64,000 nt of DNA from positions 1 to 64,000 of the forward strand of contig CALUWN010000005.1 of assembly GCA_944324495.1 (NCBI GenBank), given 5' to 3'. The stretch's first letter is position 1. The number at the start of each line of letters is the position of its first letter. The notes under the pieces are model-generated. The model was not told the DNA's origin and searched no databases. It worked only from the letters and a program-made list of their open reading frames with translations. This document shows, piece by piece, positions 55,271 through 64,000 of this stretch. This stretch comes from an uncultured Mucispirillum sp. (GTDB lineage: Bacteria > Chrysiogenota > Deferribacteres > Deferribacterales > Mucispirillaceae). The translations under genes and the position numbers were made by a program.

Positions 55271-56482
55271 ATGGCTTCACTTAAACGAATAGGTGTGTGG
55301 GATATACAGCTTGGAATGGTTATAGTTAAGTGCGATAAAGCCGGCGTTCCTTTTAATGAATACGGCCGTCCACTTACTAACCTTGGATTTATTCATAGTC
55401 TGCATGATTATGGGGTGGAATATGTTTATATCTGGAGCGAACAGGATAGCACTCAAGAGCAAAAAGTAGAAGAGAAAACAGTTCCAAAAGGTACTGAATT
55501 TAAAGTTAATAAAGATGATGATGTTAATGCTATACTGCTTTCTGCTGCCACAGAGCTTGTATCAATGCTTAAGGAAAACTTTACAGAATCTATGGCTGGG
55601 CTTAAAATGGGAAAAGCTATTGATGCACCTGCTGTTATTAATGTAGTATCTGATATTATCTTTATGTCTAACGATAATCCTGAAGTTTTTACTAAAATTG
55701 CCTTAAACGAGGGGATGAGTAAAGATGAATATACCCATGGTTTAAATGTGTGCATAAATGCTGTTTCTTTAGGGCAGGCTGTTGGTATAAAAGGAAAAGA
55801 ACTTCACGATTTAGGGCTTGCAGGCTTGCTTCATGATATAGGGAAAGTACGTGTACCAGAACAAATATTAAATAAAAAAGCTAACCTTTCAGATTATGAA
55901 ATGGCAGCACTAAAACGACATCCAGAATATGCTGGGCAGGTATTACAAAGATATAATGACATTAGTGAAGATGTGTTAAATATAATATACCAGCATCATG
56001 AATGTTGCGACGGTACAGGTTATCCTTCAGGAATTAATGCCCAGTATATTCTAAAACCTTCTAAAGTATTAGCTATTGCTGAAGCATATAATACAATGCT
56101 AATGTACAGCCCAGAATACCCTCGTGCATTTAATAATACTGATGCTATTAAAAAAATATATGCAGAAGCTGGTAAAAAATACCAAGCTGATATTGTTAAA
56201 ACTTTTGTATCAATTATGGGAGTTTATCCTGTGGGTACAGCTGTAAGCCTTAGTAATGGCTCTATAGGTATAGTATGCGAAACAAATAAAATGGATCAGG
56301 CTCACCCAAAAATATTGATGATGCATAAGGATAACCCGGCAAATATTGAACTTGTAAATTTAAAAACTCACCCAAATATTAAAATAGTAAAAGAATTAAA
56401 TAATGCTGAATTAAATATTAACCCTTTTGAAATATTTAACAGCTTCTTAAAAAGTAGAATATCTCATCAAATGAAAAAGTAG
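55271..56482 (+). CDS. HD-GYP-domain protein, probable c-di-GMP phosphodiesterase
   Basis: 403 residues. N-terminal DUF3391-like part, then HD-GYP domain with LLHDIGKVRVPEQIL (HD) and HHECCDGTGYPSG, in which GYP is kept but the usual RWDGSGYP region reads CCDGTGYP. It would hydrolyse c-di-GMP in the cytoplasm. Co-transcription with the phosphate transporter is likely. Confidence 0.9.
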   Translation: MASLKRIGVWDIQLGMVIVKCDKAGVPFNEYGRPLTNLGFIHSLHDYGVEYVYIWSEQDSTQEQKVEEKTVPKGTEFKVNKDDDVNAILLSAATELVSMLKENFTESMAGLKMGKAIDAPAVINVVSDIIFMSNDNPEVFTKIALNEGMSKDEYTHGLNVCINAVSLGQAVGIKGKELHDLGLAGLLHDIGKVRVPEQILNKKANLSDYEMAALKRHPEYAGQVLQRYNDISEDVLNIIYQHHECCDGTGYPSGINAQYILKPSKVLAIAEAYNTMLMYSPEYPRAFNNTDAIKKIYAEAGKKYQADIVKTFVSIMGVYPVGTAVSLSNGSIGIVCETNKMDQAHPKILMMHKDNPANIELVNLKTHPNIKIVKELNNAELNINPFEIFNSFLKSRISHQMKK

Positions 56483-56610
56483 TATATTTTAAAATTTGTA
56501 CCCTGCTTCTAAGAAAATAACTGATATAGAAAAATTAAGCAGAATAAATAATATTATAATTTTATATGCCCTTGACGATATAATACATATTTATATGTTT
56601 AAAGGCAATA

Positions 56611-56641
56611 AAAAAACCTGCTTAAAAAACATAAGCAGGTT
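56611..56641 (-). terminator. Terminator of the beta-barrel gene
   Basis: 10-bp stem AACCTGCTTA / TAAGCAGGTT with a 7-nt loop, followed by a T run on the minus strand. Its stem sequence recurs in the terminator at 57367-57389. Confidence 0.85.
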
Positions 56642-56666
56642 AAATGTATTTGCTTGATTTTATCAA

Positions 56667-57305
56667 TTAAAAACGAAAACCAATTTCTCCAAATATATTA
56701 ACGCCTGATGCATCCATATTCACAGTCTGGCGTCTTTGATAGTAGTAGTAATAATTATCATTAGACACAAGGTCACCAGTTAAAGCTGCAAACATATATT
56801 CAGCACCTATACCAACATATGCCCTTCTAAAGTTATATCTAACTCCTGCCATAGCTGAGATATTAAACCCTACCATATCTTCTGTTTTTAAAGTACCATA
56901 ATTACCAGCTGATGCTATTACACCAAACCCAAGACCAATCCACGGTACAAAACCACTTTGGTTTCTAAGTGTTTCCCTTTGTAATATAAATAAAACGCGA
57001 GTATCACTTAATAATGTAAGGTTTGATGTATTACCATAATTTGACGAACCGCCTGATAATGCAGTAGAAAGACCCAATGCAAAATATCTGTTAAAATTAA
57101 TAGTAGCTTTAAAACCACCGCCACCACCATTGCCTATTAAATCTTTATCTACTCCTAATGGTATATAACCATAGCCCATTACACCAAAAGTAGCAATAGA
57201 TGGCCTGTTATCATATGATTTGTTTACTTCAACATCACTTTTATTTTGAGCAAAAGCAAAAGAAAAACTAAAAAGTAAAATTAATGAAGTCAAAAAAATA
57301 CGCAT
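56667..57305 (-). CDS. Outer-membrane beta-barrel protein
   Basis: 212 residues: signal peptide cleaved after AFA, then alternating hydrophobic strands and Gly-rich turns, ending GEIGFRF with the terminal Phe typical of BamA-recognised barrels. Small eight-strand OmpW/OmpA-type barrel. It contains a Tyr run (YYYYY). Promoter TTGACA-17-TATATT at 57360-57332 and GGAGG precede it. Function unknown. Confidence 0.85.
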   Translation of the reverse strand: MRIFLTSLILLFSFSFAFAQNKSDVEVNKSYDNRPSIATFGVMGYGYIPLGVDKDLIGNGGGGGFKATINFNRYFALGLSTALSGGSSNYGNTSNLTLLSDTRVLFILQRETLRNQSGFVPWIGLGFGVIASAGNYGTLKTEDMVGFNISAMAGVRYNFRRAYVGIGAEYMFAALTGDLVSNDNYYYYYQRRQTVNMDASGVNIFGEIGFRF

Positions 57306-57331
57306 AATATTCCTCCTTTATTTTTTATGAA

Positions 57332-57360
57332 AATATATACATTATAATTTTTACTGTCAA
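57332..57360 (-). promoter_or_regulatory. Sigma-70-type promoter of the beta-barrel gene
   Basis: Minus strand TTGACA (57360-57355), 17-bp spacer, TATATT (57337-57332), about 27 bp before the start codon. Confidence 0.75.
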
Positions 57361-57389
57361 GAAAAAACCTGCTTAATCATTAAGCAGGT
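57361..57389 (-). terminator. Terminator of the ABC ATPase gene
   Basis: 9-bp stem ACCTGCTTA / TAAGCAGGT with a 5-nt loop and a T run (minus strand). It lies directly upstream of the beta-barrel promoter. A third half copy (AAGCAGGTT) is at about 57401-57409. Confidence 0.8.
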
Positions 57390-57522
57390 ATGTAAATTAA
57401 AGCAGGTTATACTTTTTGGTTTGTTATTTAAAACAGCCACATAAAAGTAAATATTTCATACCATTATGGAAATAACCTATATATTACAAAAAAATGCGCT
57501 GTTAAGTTATGATAAATATTTT

Positions 57523-58110
57523 TTATAATTTTAATAAAACATCTGCAAAATTATCAAAATGAATATCGTGGGTTGCTATTATAAACGGAGCAGTTTTTGA
57601 ATATTCTATTATTGTTTCTGCTAATTTTTTTGCTTCCACATCATCAAGCATATCAAGTGGTTCATCGGCTAAAATTATTCTGCCCTTACTAATATGAAGT
57701 GCCATTAAAAGTGATATTTTTTTTAACGCTCCACCTGAAAGCTCATAAACTGATTTATTTATGTATTTTTCAAATGGGGTATAATCTTTTATACCTAAAA
57801 TCTGCAATTCATCTTTAATATAACCTGTTAAAAAATTAAGCTCTGGTTGGGAGTGAATATATACAGCTTCTACTTTCTCATTATTACATATAGATGAAAT
57901 CTCACCATTTTCAAGGTGATAGATACCTGCGATAGCTTTTAATATGGAGCTTTTACCGCTACCTATAGGTCCTTTTAATATTACCATATTATTATATGTT
58001 ATATTAAAGCTTTCATTTTCTAATATAGTTTTACTTCCTGCTTTAAGTGTTACATTTTCAAAATTTAATCGGTACTTACAGCTTATATTATTTAACTGAT
58101 TTATTATCAT
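57523..58110 (-). CDS. Orphan ABC transporter ATP-binding protein
   Basis: 195 residues, short for the family. Walker A GPIGSGKSS, Q-loop SQPE, signature ELSGGALKK, Walker B IILADEP and switch His ATHDIH are all there, so it should hydrolyse ATP. No permease gene is adjacent. The substrate and partner are unknown. Confidence 0.85.
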   Translation of the reverse strand: MIINQLNNISCKYRLNFENVTLKAGSKTILENESFNITYNNMVILKGPIGSGKSSILKAIAGIYHLENGEISSICNNEKVEAVYIHSQPELNFLTGYIKDELQILGIKDYTPFEKYINKSVYELSGGALKKISLLMALHISKGRIILADEPLDMLDDVEAKKLAETIIEYSKTAPFIIATHDIHFDNFADVLLKL

Positions 58111-58237
58111 TTATTTTATCCTTATAAATTATGCTTATTTTCTTAATAATATCATATTTATATACACACTACAATAAACTATTGCTTTTAATATGTACAT
58201 AAAATATAATATCTTAGTAAATTGGAGGTTATTAAGT

Positions 58238-59185
58238 ATGAAAAAACTACTTTTTGTTAGTTTATTTACTTTTTTGAGTTTTAATCTTTTTGCTCAAGAA
58301 ATCAATTTTAGTATGTATAATAATGGTGAGGAAGTATGCCCAAAAGTTGATTTCTATGGCTTTACTATTAAAGAATTTTGCAGACCAGTTTCCCCTGCTG
58401 GAAAAGCAGTTGTTGCAAATACCACTATAAATAATGCATACCAATCACTTATTGCAAAACTTAAAGAAGAAAGGTATACACCATATGAATATTTAGCAGA
58501 AAAACTCCCTAATAAATCTACAACTCAAAATATAACCATAAATCATGATGATGAAAATTATAGTCCAGAATATGTTTCTATTGATGGAGAATTTCCTGAA
58601 TTATATGGAAAAATAGACTATAATATTGCAAAAGATAAAGTAATTATCACTATTTTATTTAATGAAAAAATAAAAGGTACAATAGAATTTATTCAGCAGG
58701 ATAAAAATGTTGTAATCAATAAAGATACTGAATATTTAGATTTTATGGTAGATAATAAAATGAGAACAGAAGGTGGTATGCCTGTATGGTCTTATGCACC
58801 AAATAAAAATACATCACTACACAGTTTCTATGGTGGTGGTCCAGAACTATGGGTAGATAGTGAATTTCTAGCACCAGTTACTTTCCCTTCAGGCAAAAAA
58901 TATAACAATGTAAATATAGCATTGCATAAACACGTGAAAAAAACAGGCAAAAAATACAGCTCCACAAGAGAATTACTAGATGATATAGGATTTAAAGGGA
59001 TAGAATTTTCAGGTAAAAATAATACAATAGAAAATGAAAGCTCTCGTATTGAATATAAATGGATCAATGACACACTTATAATAAAAGAATATGCACTTGA
59101 ATCAGAATATACTTACTATTATAAAGTTATAAAGAATGGTAATGGAGCAGAATGTACTTTATTAATATTTGATTATGCACCATAA
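58238..59185 (+). CDS. Secreted protein of unknown function
   Basis: 315 residues from the ATG at 58238 (GGAGG upstream); the reading from 58193 adds 15 residues before the signal peptide and is unlikely. Signal peptide ends at LFA. No family recognised; aromatic- and Lys-rich, probably beta-structured. A single gene followed by a terminator. Confidence 0.75.
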   Translation: MKKLLFVSLFTFLSFNLFAQEINFSMYNNGEEVCPKVDFYGFTIKEFCRPVSPAGKAVVANTTINNAYQSLIAKLKEERYTPYEYLAEKLPNKSTTQNITINHDDENYSPEYVSIDGEFPELYGKIDYNIAKDKVIITILFNEKIKGTIEFIQQDKNVVINKDTEYLDFMVDNKMRTEGGMPVWSYAPNKNTSLHSFYGGGPELWVDSEFLAPVTFPSGKKYNNVNIALHKHVKKTGKKYSSTRELLDDIGFKGIEFSGKNNTIENESSRIEYKWINDTLIIKEYALESEYTYYYKVIKNGNGAECTLLIFDYAP

Positions 59186-59192
59186 ATTTTTG

Positions 59193-59223
59193 AGCCTGTA
59201 ATTTAATAATTACAGGCTTTTTT
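59193..59223 (+). terminator. Terminator of the secreted-protein gene
   Basis: 10-bp stem GCCTGTAATT / AATTACAGGC with a 4-nt loop, followed by a run of T. Confidence 0.9.
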
Positions 59224-59260
59224 TCACAGGCTCAATTAAAATTCCTAATATAAATATTTT

Positions 59261-60973
59261 TCAATTTTTTCTTATATCATTACTAAGTTTTAATAAATTT
59301 ACTGGTCTGCCATTTTCAATTTTATATTTAATATCCATACCACTATATTTATAAAGATAATCTGAAGTAACATTTAATTTACCATTTTCATATAAAATAT
59401 CAATATATATACCTGTCCCTTCTGTTTCATAGAGCAGTATTTTATTTTTGCCATTATGGGTGTATAATTTTTGTTTAAAATTTCTTTTTACACTCACTTC
59501 TCTGTTATCCATTATTATTTTACTATTAATATTATGGTTTTTAAATGGTGCTAATTGTTCTTTATCTGCCATATATTCTTCATTAGAGGTAAATGTTTGT
59601 AAAAATTTATTTAAAATATTATCTTCTATTTTAAGTGTTTTATTATTTAAAATATAAGTGTATGTTCCTTCGTTTTCATATGTGCCAGAGCTTACTTCAA
59701 TAACCCCTAAAAGCTCATCTTTGCCGTCATTATCTATATCAAAATAGTAATATTCTCCGGGTGCATAAACATGCTGACCTGCAACAGAGCCTATATAATT
59801 AATATAATAATCTGTAGCCTCATACACATCATACTTTCCGTCTTTTGTAAATGATGATTTTTTTTCCACTTCATCTTCAAAAATTTTAGTTACTTTTTCA
59901 TTATTAAGATACTTTATATCTCCCAGTGGAAAATTATTTGTTTTTTTACTACCGTTTATTAAAAATAAATTTGGGTGGTTATCATTTCTTTCCCCTAGTG
60001 AATTATCTTCATATTTATAATAATTATTAAATGTGTAATAATACATATCATAGGTTTTTTTATTTACTGGGTTTTTATCTATTATATATATATCTTTATT
60101 ATATGCAAATACTGCAAACTTATAGTCATAACTAGATGAAAACCATTCTATAAATTCATCAATTTCTCTTGGATTATTTTGATAATTTATTGAATTTTTA
60201 TTTAAAAAATATTTTAATTTATTTACATCTATTTCACTAAAATCTACTTCTATTACATGATATAATCCACTGCCTTGAATATCTACCTTAAAAAACATAT
60301 CTATTCCACTATTAAAAATATCTGCTTTACCCATTTCTAATAGTGCAAAATCATCTAAAGAAGCATCTATTAATTTATTATAAAATATTCCTGCATTTGC
60401 ATTATTTGTTATATTTTTTTCATCATTTAAAAATTTTATAACTTTATACATATTATCTAAATATTTAAGTTTATATTCATCACTACTATCTTTTATAGGG
60501 AAAAAACTTATAAATTCTTTATTACTAATTTTAGATAATTTTTTTGCGTAAAAGATTAGTTTTTCAAGTTCATAAAACTGGTTTTTTATATTAAAATAAT
60601 AATAAAATAATGCTGCATTATATTTATTGCTGTTTTTTATACTATTATCTTTAATACTCATTAAGCTTTCAAATAAATAATCATAAAATTCATCATTAAA
60701 TCTGCTGCATTTTGGAGTATCGCTTGCACTACCATAATCAATATAAATGTTATAATCATTTACAGAGTTTATTAAATAATTTAATGCATCATATAACCTT
60801 TGCTTTTCACTTAATTTTGTATAGTCATAGCTTGTTATTTCATGAATAATATGGCACTGCTTTAATGTCATACCAATACTTTTTTCTATATCATAAGCAT
60901 TATATGGCTTTGCATAGGAAGTCATAATTATGAAAAAATTAAAAATAAATAAATATATTATTATTTTTTTCAT
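59261..60973 (-). CDS. Exported protein of unknown function, paralogue of the upstream lipoprotein
   Basis: 570 residues with a signal peptide (cleavage near SYA). YYYFDIDNDGKDELLGVIE near residue 400 resembles a calcium-binding DxDxDG loop as in EF-hand or FG-GAP repeats. Its order of segments matches the 695-residue lipoprotein upstream (DYxTLxxxxKLxYAI; FxxFDIxNDxKxE). Start overlaps the previous stop by one base (TAATG), so translation is coupled. Function unknown. Confidence 0.8.
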   Translation of the reverse strand: MKKIIIYLFIFNFFIIMTSYAKPYNAYDIEKSIGMTLKQCHIIHEITSYDYTKLSEKQRLYDALNYLINSVNDYNIYIDYGSASDTPKCSRFNDEFYDYLFESLMSIKDNSIKNSNKYNAALFYYYFNIKNQFYELEKLIFYAKKLSKISNKEFISFFPIKDSSDEYKLKYLDNMYKVIKFLNDEKNITNNANAGIFYNKLIDASLDDFALLEMGKADIFNSGIDMFFKVDIQGSGLYHVIEVDFSEIDVNKLKYFLNKNSINYQNNPREIDEFIEWFSSSYDYKFAVFAYNKDIYIIDKNPVNKKTYDMYYYTFNNYYKYEDNSLGERNDNHPNLFLINGSKKTNNFPLGDIKYLNNEKVTKIFEDEVEKKSSFTKDGKYDVYEATDYYINYIGSVAGQHVYAPGEYYYFDIDNDGKDELLGVIEVSSGTYENEGTYTYILNNKTLKIEDNILNKFLQTFTSNEEYMADKEQLAPFKNHNINSKIIMDNREVSVKRNFKQKLYTHNGKNKILLYETEGTGIYIDILYENGKLNVTSDYLYKYSGMDIKYKIENGRPVNLLKLSNDIRKN

Positions 60974-63060
60974 TATATATCCTCGTTTTCAACAAATACA
61001 TCACTATATAATATATCTTTTATACAAGCATTATCACCATTACATTTATTTATTTCTTCATTCATTATTCTTCGTTCTTGCAATTTATTTTCTTTTTCTG
61101 CACCACTTAAACTGCTGTATTCTTTAAAATATTTATCACTTGATAGTCTATCAAGCATTCTTAAATTTACATCATTTACTATTGCAAGTTCAGATAAAGT
61201 TGAAGCTTTACTCATATCAAAAGAAGCATCAGTATTTAATAAACCCACTGGTTTTCCATTTTTTAATTCACCATTCCATACAAACTCTGGCTCACTAACT
61301 GGACGGATATATTTACCTATATTTGCTTCTAAATAGTCTTTATCCACTATTATATCAACATATAAATTCTTTGCTTTATCTTCTATTAATATTATTTTAT
61401 TAATACCATCTTCTGTGTATAATTTTTGATAAAAGTTTCTTATACCACCAGTTCCTATTTCATGTGGATATATAGGGCAGTTTATGGCATAATTTTGATA
61501 TTTTTCTTGATATTCTCCTGTATCTTGCACTAGGATATGTTCTTTTCCCATAAAATCCATTAAAAATTTATTTATTTCATTATCTTCAACTTCTAATGTT
61601 TTTTCATTAAGCATAATATAATATGTGCCTGTTTCACCATCAGTACTTGATAGTAATTCAAATACACCAAAATATTCTTTTTTCTTATCATTATTTATAT
61701 CAAATTTTACAAACTTACTTGGAACTAAATAATGCTGTCCCTTAACAGAATCTACATATCCAAGTAAATATTGAGAATAAGCCATATCATCAAGTTTTCC
61801 ATCTTTCATAAATTTTGATTTTTTTGCTTTTTTATATCCTTCTTCTTGGGTAATTTCTTCTATATCATCTGCCTGCAACGTATCTACATCAATGGTATTT
61901 TCACCATTCATATTTCTTACAAATAATGCTTTTTCACCATAATCATCTGTGGTATCAATTGTATATAAATATATATTATAGCTGTTCTGTAATGTTTGGC
62001 TTTCTTCATATACATAAATATCATTTTTAAATGGCATAATATATACAATATTTGTACCACCTGCATATTTGGCTATATAATCCTGCAATATACTTACATA
62101 ATCATAATCATATGATGAACTATCTATATCCCTTTTAGAAAATGTTTCTATAAATCTTAATAATATTTTATCATCTATATTTTTTGGAGTGATGTTGATA
62201 CCATATAATCCAGAGCTTCCTTCTACTACAATCTCTGTAAAAAAATTTGTGTGGCTGTTAAATATATCAAAATTCCCTTTTGTAAAAAGTACAGCATTTT
62301 TTAGATTTATACTTTGGATATTATTTGCTAAATCAATTATAGAAAAACTTTTTCCATTACTTTCATAATCATTTATTAATTTTATAAGATTATAAACGCT
62401 TTTGGTTGTATTTGAAGTTTCATTATCATTTAAAAATTCATTAATATTATTTTCAGTAATATTATTTAATTTTTTAATATGCTCTACTACTTTATCATAT
62501 TCATAAAGCCCGTCTTTTGCAAGATACGATAAAGTGTATGCAAAATTATATTTTTGACTATTTATGACATTTTTATCATTTATGCTTTTTATACTTTGTA
62601 AAAGATATGCTTCATACTTTTCTAATGCGTCATAACATACTGCTTCTTTATCTTCATTAATACCTAAAGCATTGGAAATGCTTGGCTTGTATAATAAATC
62701 CATATATTTTTTTATTGCATAGTTTAGTTTTTTTTCGTCATCTAATAAAGTATAATCATAATCTTCTATTGAATTATAACCGCAGTTATTAATCTGTATA
62801 TCATATTCTTTTTCAATATCTGCTTTTATAAACGGAATATGTTTTTCTTCTATTATTTCTACTTTTTCTTCTTTAGTTTCAACTTTTTTTTCTATATTTT
62901 CATTTTCAACCTGCTCTTTTTTTTCAGGTTCAGCTGTGCTTACAGACTGTTCTGTTGTACTTTCTGTATTATTTTCTACTGTTTTTTCTTCCTGCTTTTT
63001 GCAAGCTGATATTACTATTAATAAAATAATACTGATTAATAATATTAATTTTCTTTTCAT
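60973..63060 (-). CDS. Lipoprotein of unknown function with EF-hand-like motif
   Basis: 695 residues. Signal peptide ends at lipobox VISAC, C20 acylated, followed by a Glu/Lys/Thr-rich linker to about residue 75. KFVKFDINNDKKKEYFGVFE near residue 440 is the counterpart of the Asp-rich loop in the next gene. Probably attached to the outer or inner membrane, facing the periplasm or surface. First gene of a two-gene operon. Family not recognised. Confidence 0.8.
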   Translation of the reverse strand: MKRKLILLISIILLIVISACKKQEEKTVENNTESTTEQSVSTAEPEKKEQVENENIEKKVETKEEKVEIIEEKHIPFIKADIEKEYDIQINNCGYNSIEDYDYTLLDDEKKLNYAIKKYMDLLYKPSISNALGINEDKEAVCYDALEKYEAYLLQSIKSINDKNVINSQKYNFAYTLSYLAKDGLYEYDKVVEHIKKLNNITENNINEFLNDNETSNTTKSVYNLIKLINDYESNGKSFSIIDLANNIQSINLKNAVLFTKGNFDIFNSHTNFFTEIVVEGSSGLYGINITPKNIDDKILLRFIETFSKRDIDSSSYDYDYVSILQDYIAKYAGGTNIVYIMPFKNDIYVYEESQTLQNSYNIYLYTIDTTDDYGEKALFVRNMNGENTIDVDTLQADDIEEITQEEGYKKAKKSKFMKDGKLDDMAYSQYLLGYVDSVKGQHYLVPSKFVKFDINNDKKKEYFGVFELLSSTDGETGTYYIMLNEKTLEVEDNEINKFLMDFMGKEHILVQDTGEYQEKYQNYAINCPIYPHEIGTGGIRNFYQKLYTEDGINKIILIEDKAKNLYVDIIVDKDYLEANIGKYIRPVSEPEFVWNGELKNGKPVGLLNTDASFDMSKASTLSELAIVNDVNLRMLDRLSSDKYFKEYSSLSGAEKENKLQERRIMNEEINKCNGDNACIKDILYSDVFVENEDI

Positions 63061-63310
63061 ACTCCCATCCCAACATTTTAATATATTATTTTAATTCTTT
63101 ATATTTTTTTGCATTATGTGATTTTAAATACTCTGCAATATGCATGTATCCTTTCATCAATATAATAACAAGTGGATACTATCAAGCTGCACTCTAATGC
63201 ATCTAAACAATCATTTAGTCTATCATATATATTCCTTTTTCTCAACATATTCTTGACATCATATACTACAATGTATAATAATACTCTACTACAAATTTGG
63301 GAGATTAAAC

Positions 63311-64000
63311 ATGCCTTTAATAATTTTATTATTTCTATTTATTTTTTCATTTAATTCATATGCACAAGAGAGTATGGTGTATAAAAGTATAAAAAAAGGT
63401 GATATAGAAGTTTTAACTGTAAATAACCCTAACACTGATAATCAACTTACTAAAAAAGAAGTAGAAGAGTTTTTCATTAACTCCCAAAATGAGCCAATGA
63501 TTATTTCAATATATGATACTTATGGTGCTGTTGCAGAAGGTGAGCTTTTATATAAAGGTGAAAAAGTAAAATATCAAATTGATGGCGGCGGCTGGGGAAC
63601 AGTATTTGCTCCCATTAAAAATGTTGATAATCTTGAAGTATATACTGTTGTATGCAATGGTGTAAAATGTAAACCATGTGCTGATATTTCTTCTTTGAAT
63701 ATTTATGAAAATTTATCAAGTGGTTCGTTTGACCAAAGAGATGTTGAAACCATTAAACGCTATGGAAGAACTCAGTGTATAGGTGATAAAGATAATGTAG
63801 AAATTAATATATTAAAAGTTTTTGAAGCAGGTTATTTACTGCCAGATTATAACAAAAAAAATAAAGATGAAAAAACTCAAATTAAAGATTTATTTTTTAA
63901 TAGTTTTTTGTATTTTAATACAAATTATAAAATTGATGGAGAAAAAAGTAAATTAAAAGAGCAAATTGATTATTTTAATAAAAATTTATCATCTCTTTCA
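63311..64000 (+). CDS. Exported protein of unknown function, truncated by the window end
   Basis: An open frame from ATG 63311 (GGGAGA upstream) to the last base, 230 codons without stop. The N-terminus is a signal peptide (PLIILLFLFIFSFNSYA). The mature part includes CNGVKCKPCADISS, with three close cysteines, after a Gly-rich segment IDGGGWGTVFAP. TTGACA at 63253-63258 and TATAAT at 63274-63279 lie only 15 bp apart, a suboptimal promoter. Family not recognised. 63061-63310 otherwise holds no gene. Confidence 0.75.
   Translation, partial: MPLIILLFLFIFSFNSYAQESMVYKSIKKGDIEVLTVNNPNTDNQLTKKEVEEFFINSQNEPMIISIYDTYGAVAEGELLYKGEKVKYQIDGGGWGTVFAPIKNVDNLEVYTVVCNGVKCKPCADISSLNIYENLSSGSFDQRDVETIKRYGRTQCIGDKDNVEINILKVFEAGYLLPDYNKKNKDEKTQIKDLFFNSFLYFNTNYKIDGEKSKLKEQIDYFNKNLSSLS

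Noticed and set aside
59448-59657. Plus-strand ORF within the exported-protein gene
   Set aside because: Opposite-strand shadow of AT-rich coding sequence.
1-64000. CRISPR arrays, tRNA or rRNA genes
   Set aside because: I saw no regularly spaced repeats, no cloverleaf with CCA-type end and no rRNA-like GC-rich stretch when reading the gaps; short non-coding RNAs could still be missed without a search tool.

Overview
The window is about 30% GC by eye and reads as a chromosomal segment of a Gram-negative anaerobe. It has lipoproteins with lipoboxes, an outer-membrane beta-barrel ending in Phe, a hybrid-cluster protein beside a hemerythrin, and a full C5 haem pathway. The low GC content, the gene families and the TrmD fused to a second SPOUT methyltransferase fit Deferribacterota, perhaps a Mucispirillum-like gut bacterium. 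This is an inference from family knowledge, not from a search.

Layout. 0.2-3.3 kb: nitrosative-stress operon (Hcp, unknown protein, hemerythrin) behind an FNR-type box. 3.5-9.0 kb: a repeat-containing lipoprotein, two small proteins and two tandem AGCS amino-acid symporters. 9.1-13.8 kb: polysaccharide flippase, a MITE-like element with a target-site duplication, a WbpE-type sugar aminotransferase and a CrtI-like oxidoreductase. 13.8-15.5 kb: membrane-anchored TPR protein. 15.9-20.9 kb: translation and secretion genes (rpsI, rplM, rplS, trmD fusion, rimM, khpA, rpsP, ffh).

21.0-37.5 kb is the accessory core. A single minus-strand operon of about 12 kb encodes two KAS III enzymes, stand-alone carrier proteins, two NRPS-type adenylation proteins, SDRs, a methyltransferase, a formyltransferase-GNAT fusion and an AAC(3)-type acyltransferase. 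It is flanked by a further carrier protein, a second AAC(3) and a DUF4910/M28-like protein. The gene content resembles the Campylobacter flagellin-glycan region around Cj1295-Cj1308. I infer that it builds an unusual acyl or aminoacyl group and places it on a surface sugar. Two G9 tracts lie inside genes of this operon at positions that look like phase-variation switches, and its distal end carries three decaying genes.

37.7-43.7 kb: solute-binding lipoprotein, QueH, cytochrome b5-DUF2231 fusion, DHH phosphoesterase, EngB, a PLD-like protein and two paralogous secreted proteins. 43.7-48.5 kb: haem operon (hemX-like, hemA, hemC, hemD, hemB). 48.6-59.2 kb: MATE exporter, DUF2156 protein, small kinase, LysA, Na/Pi cotransporter, HD-GYP protein, beta-barrel protein, orphan ABC ATPase and a secreted unknown. 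59.3-64.0 kb: two paralogous exported proteins and a third exported gene that runs off the end. I saw no tRNA, rRNA, CRISPR array or intact transposase gene.
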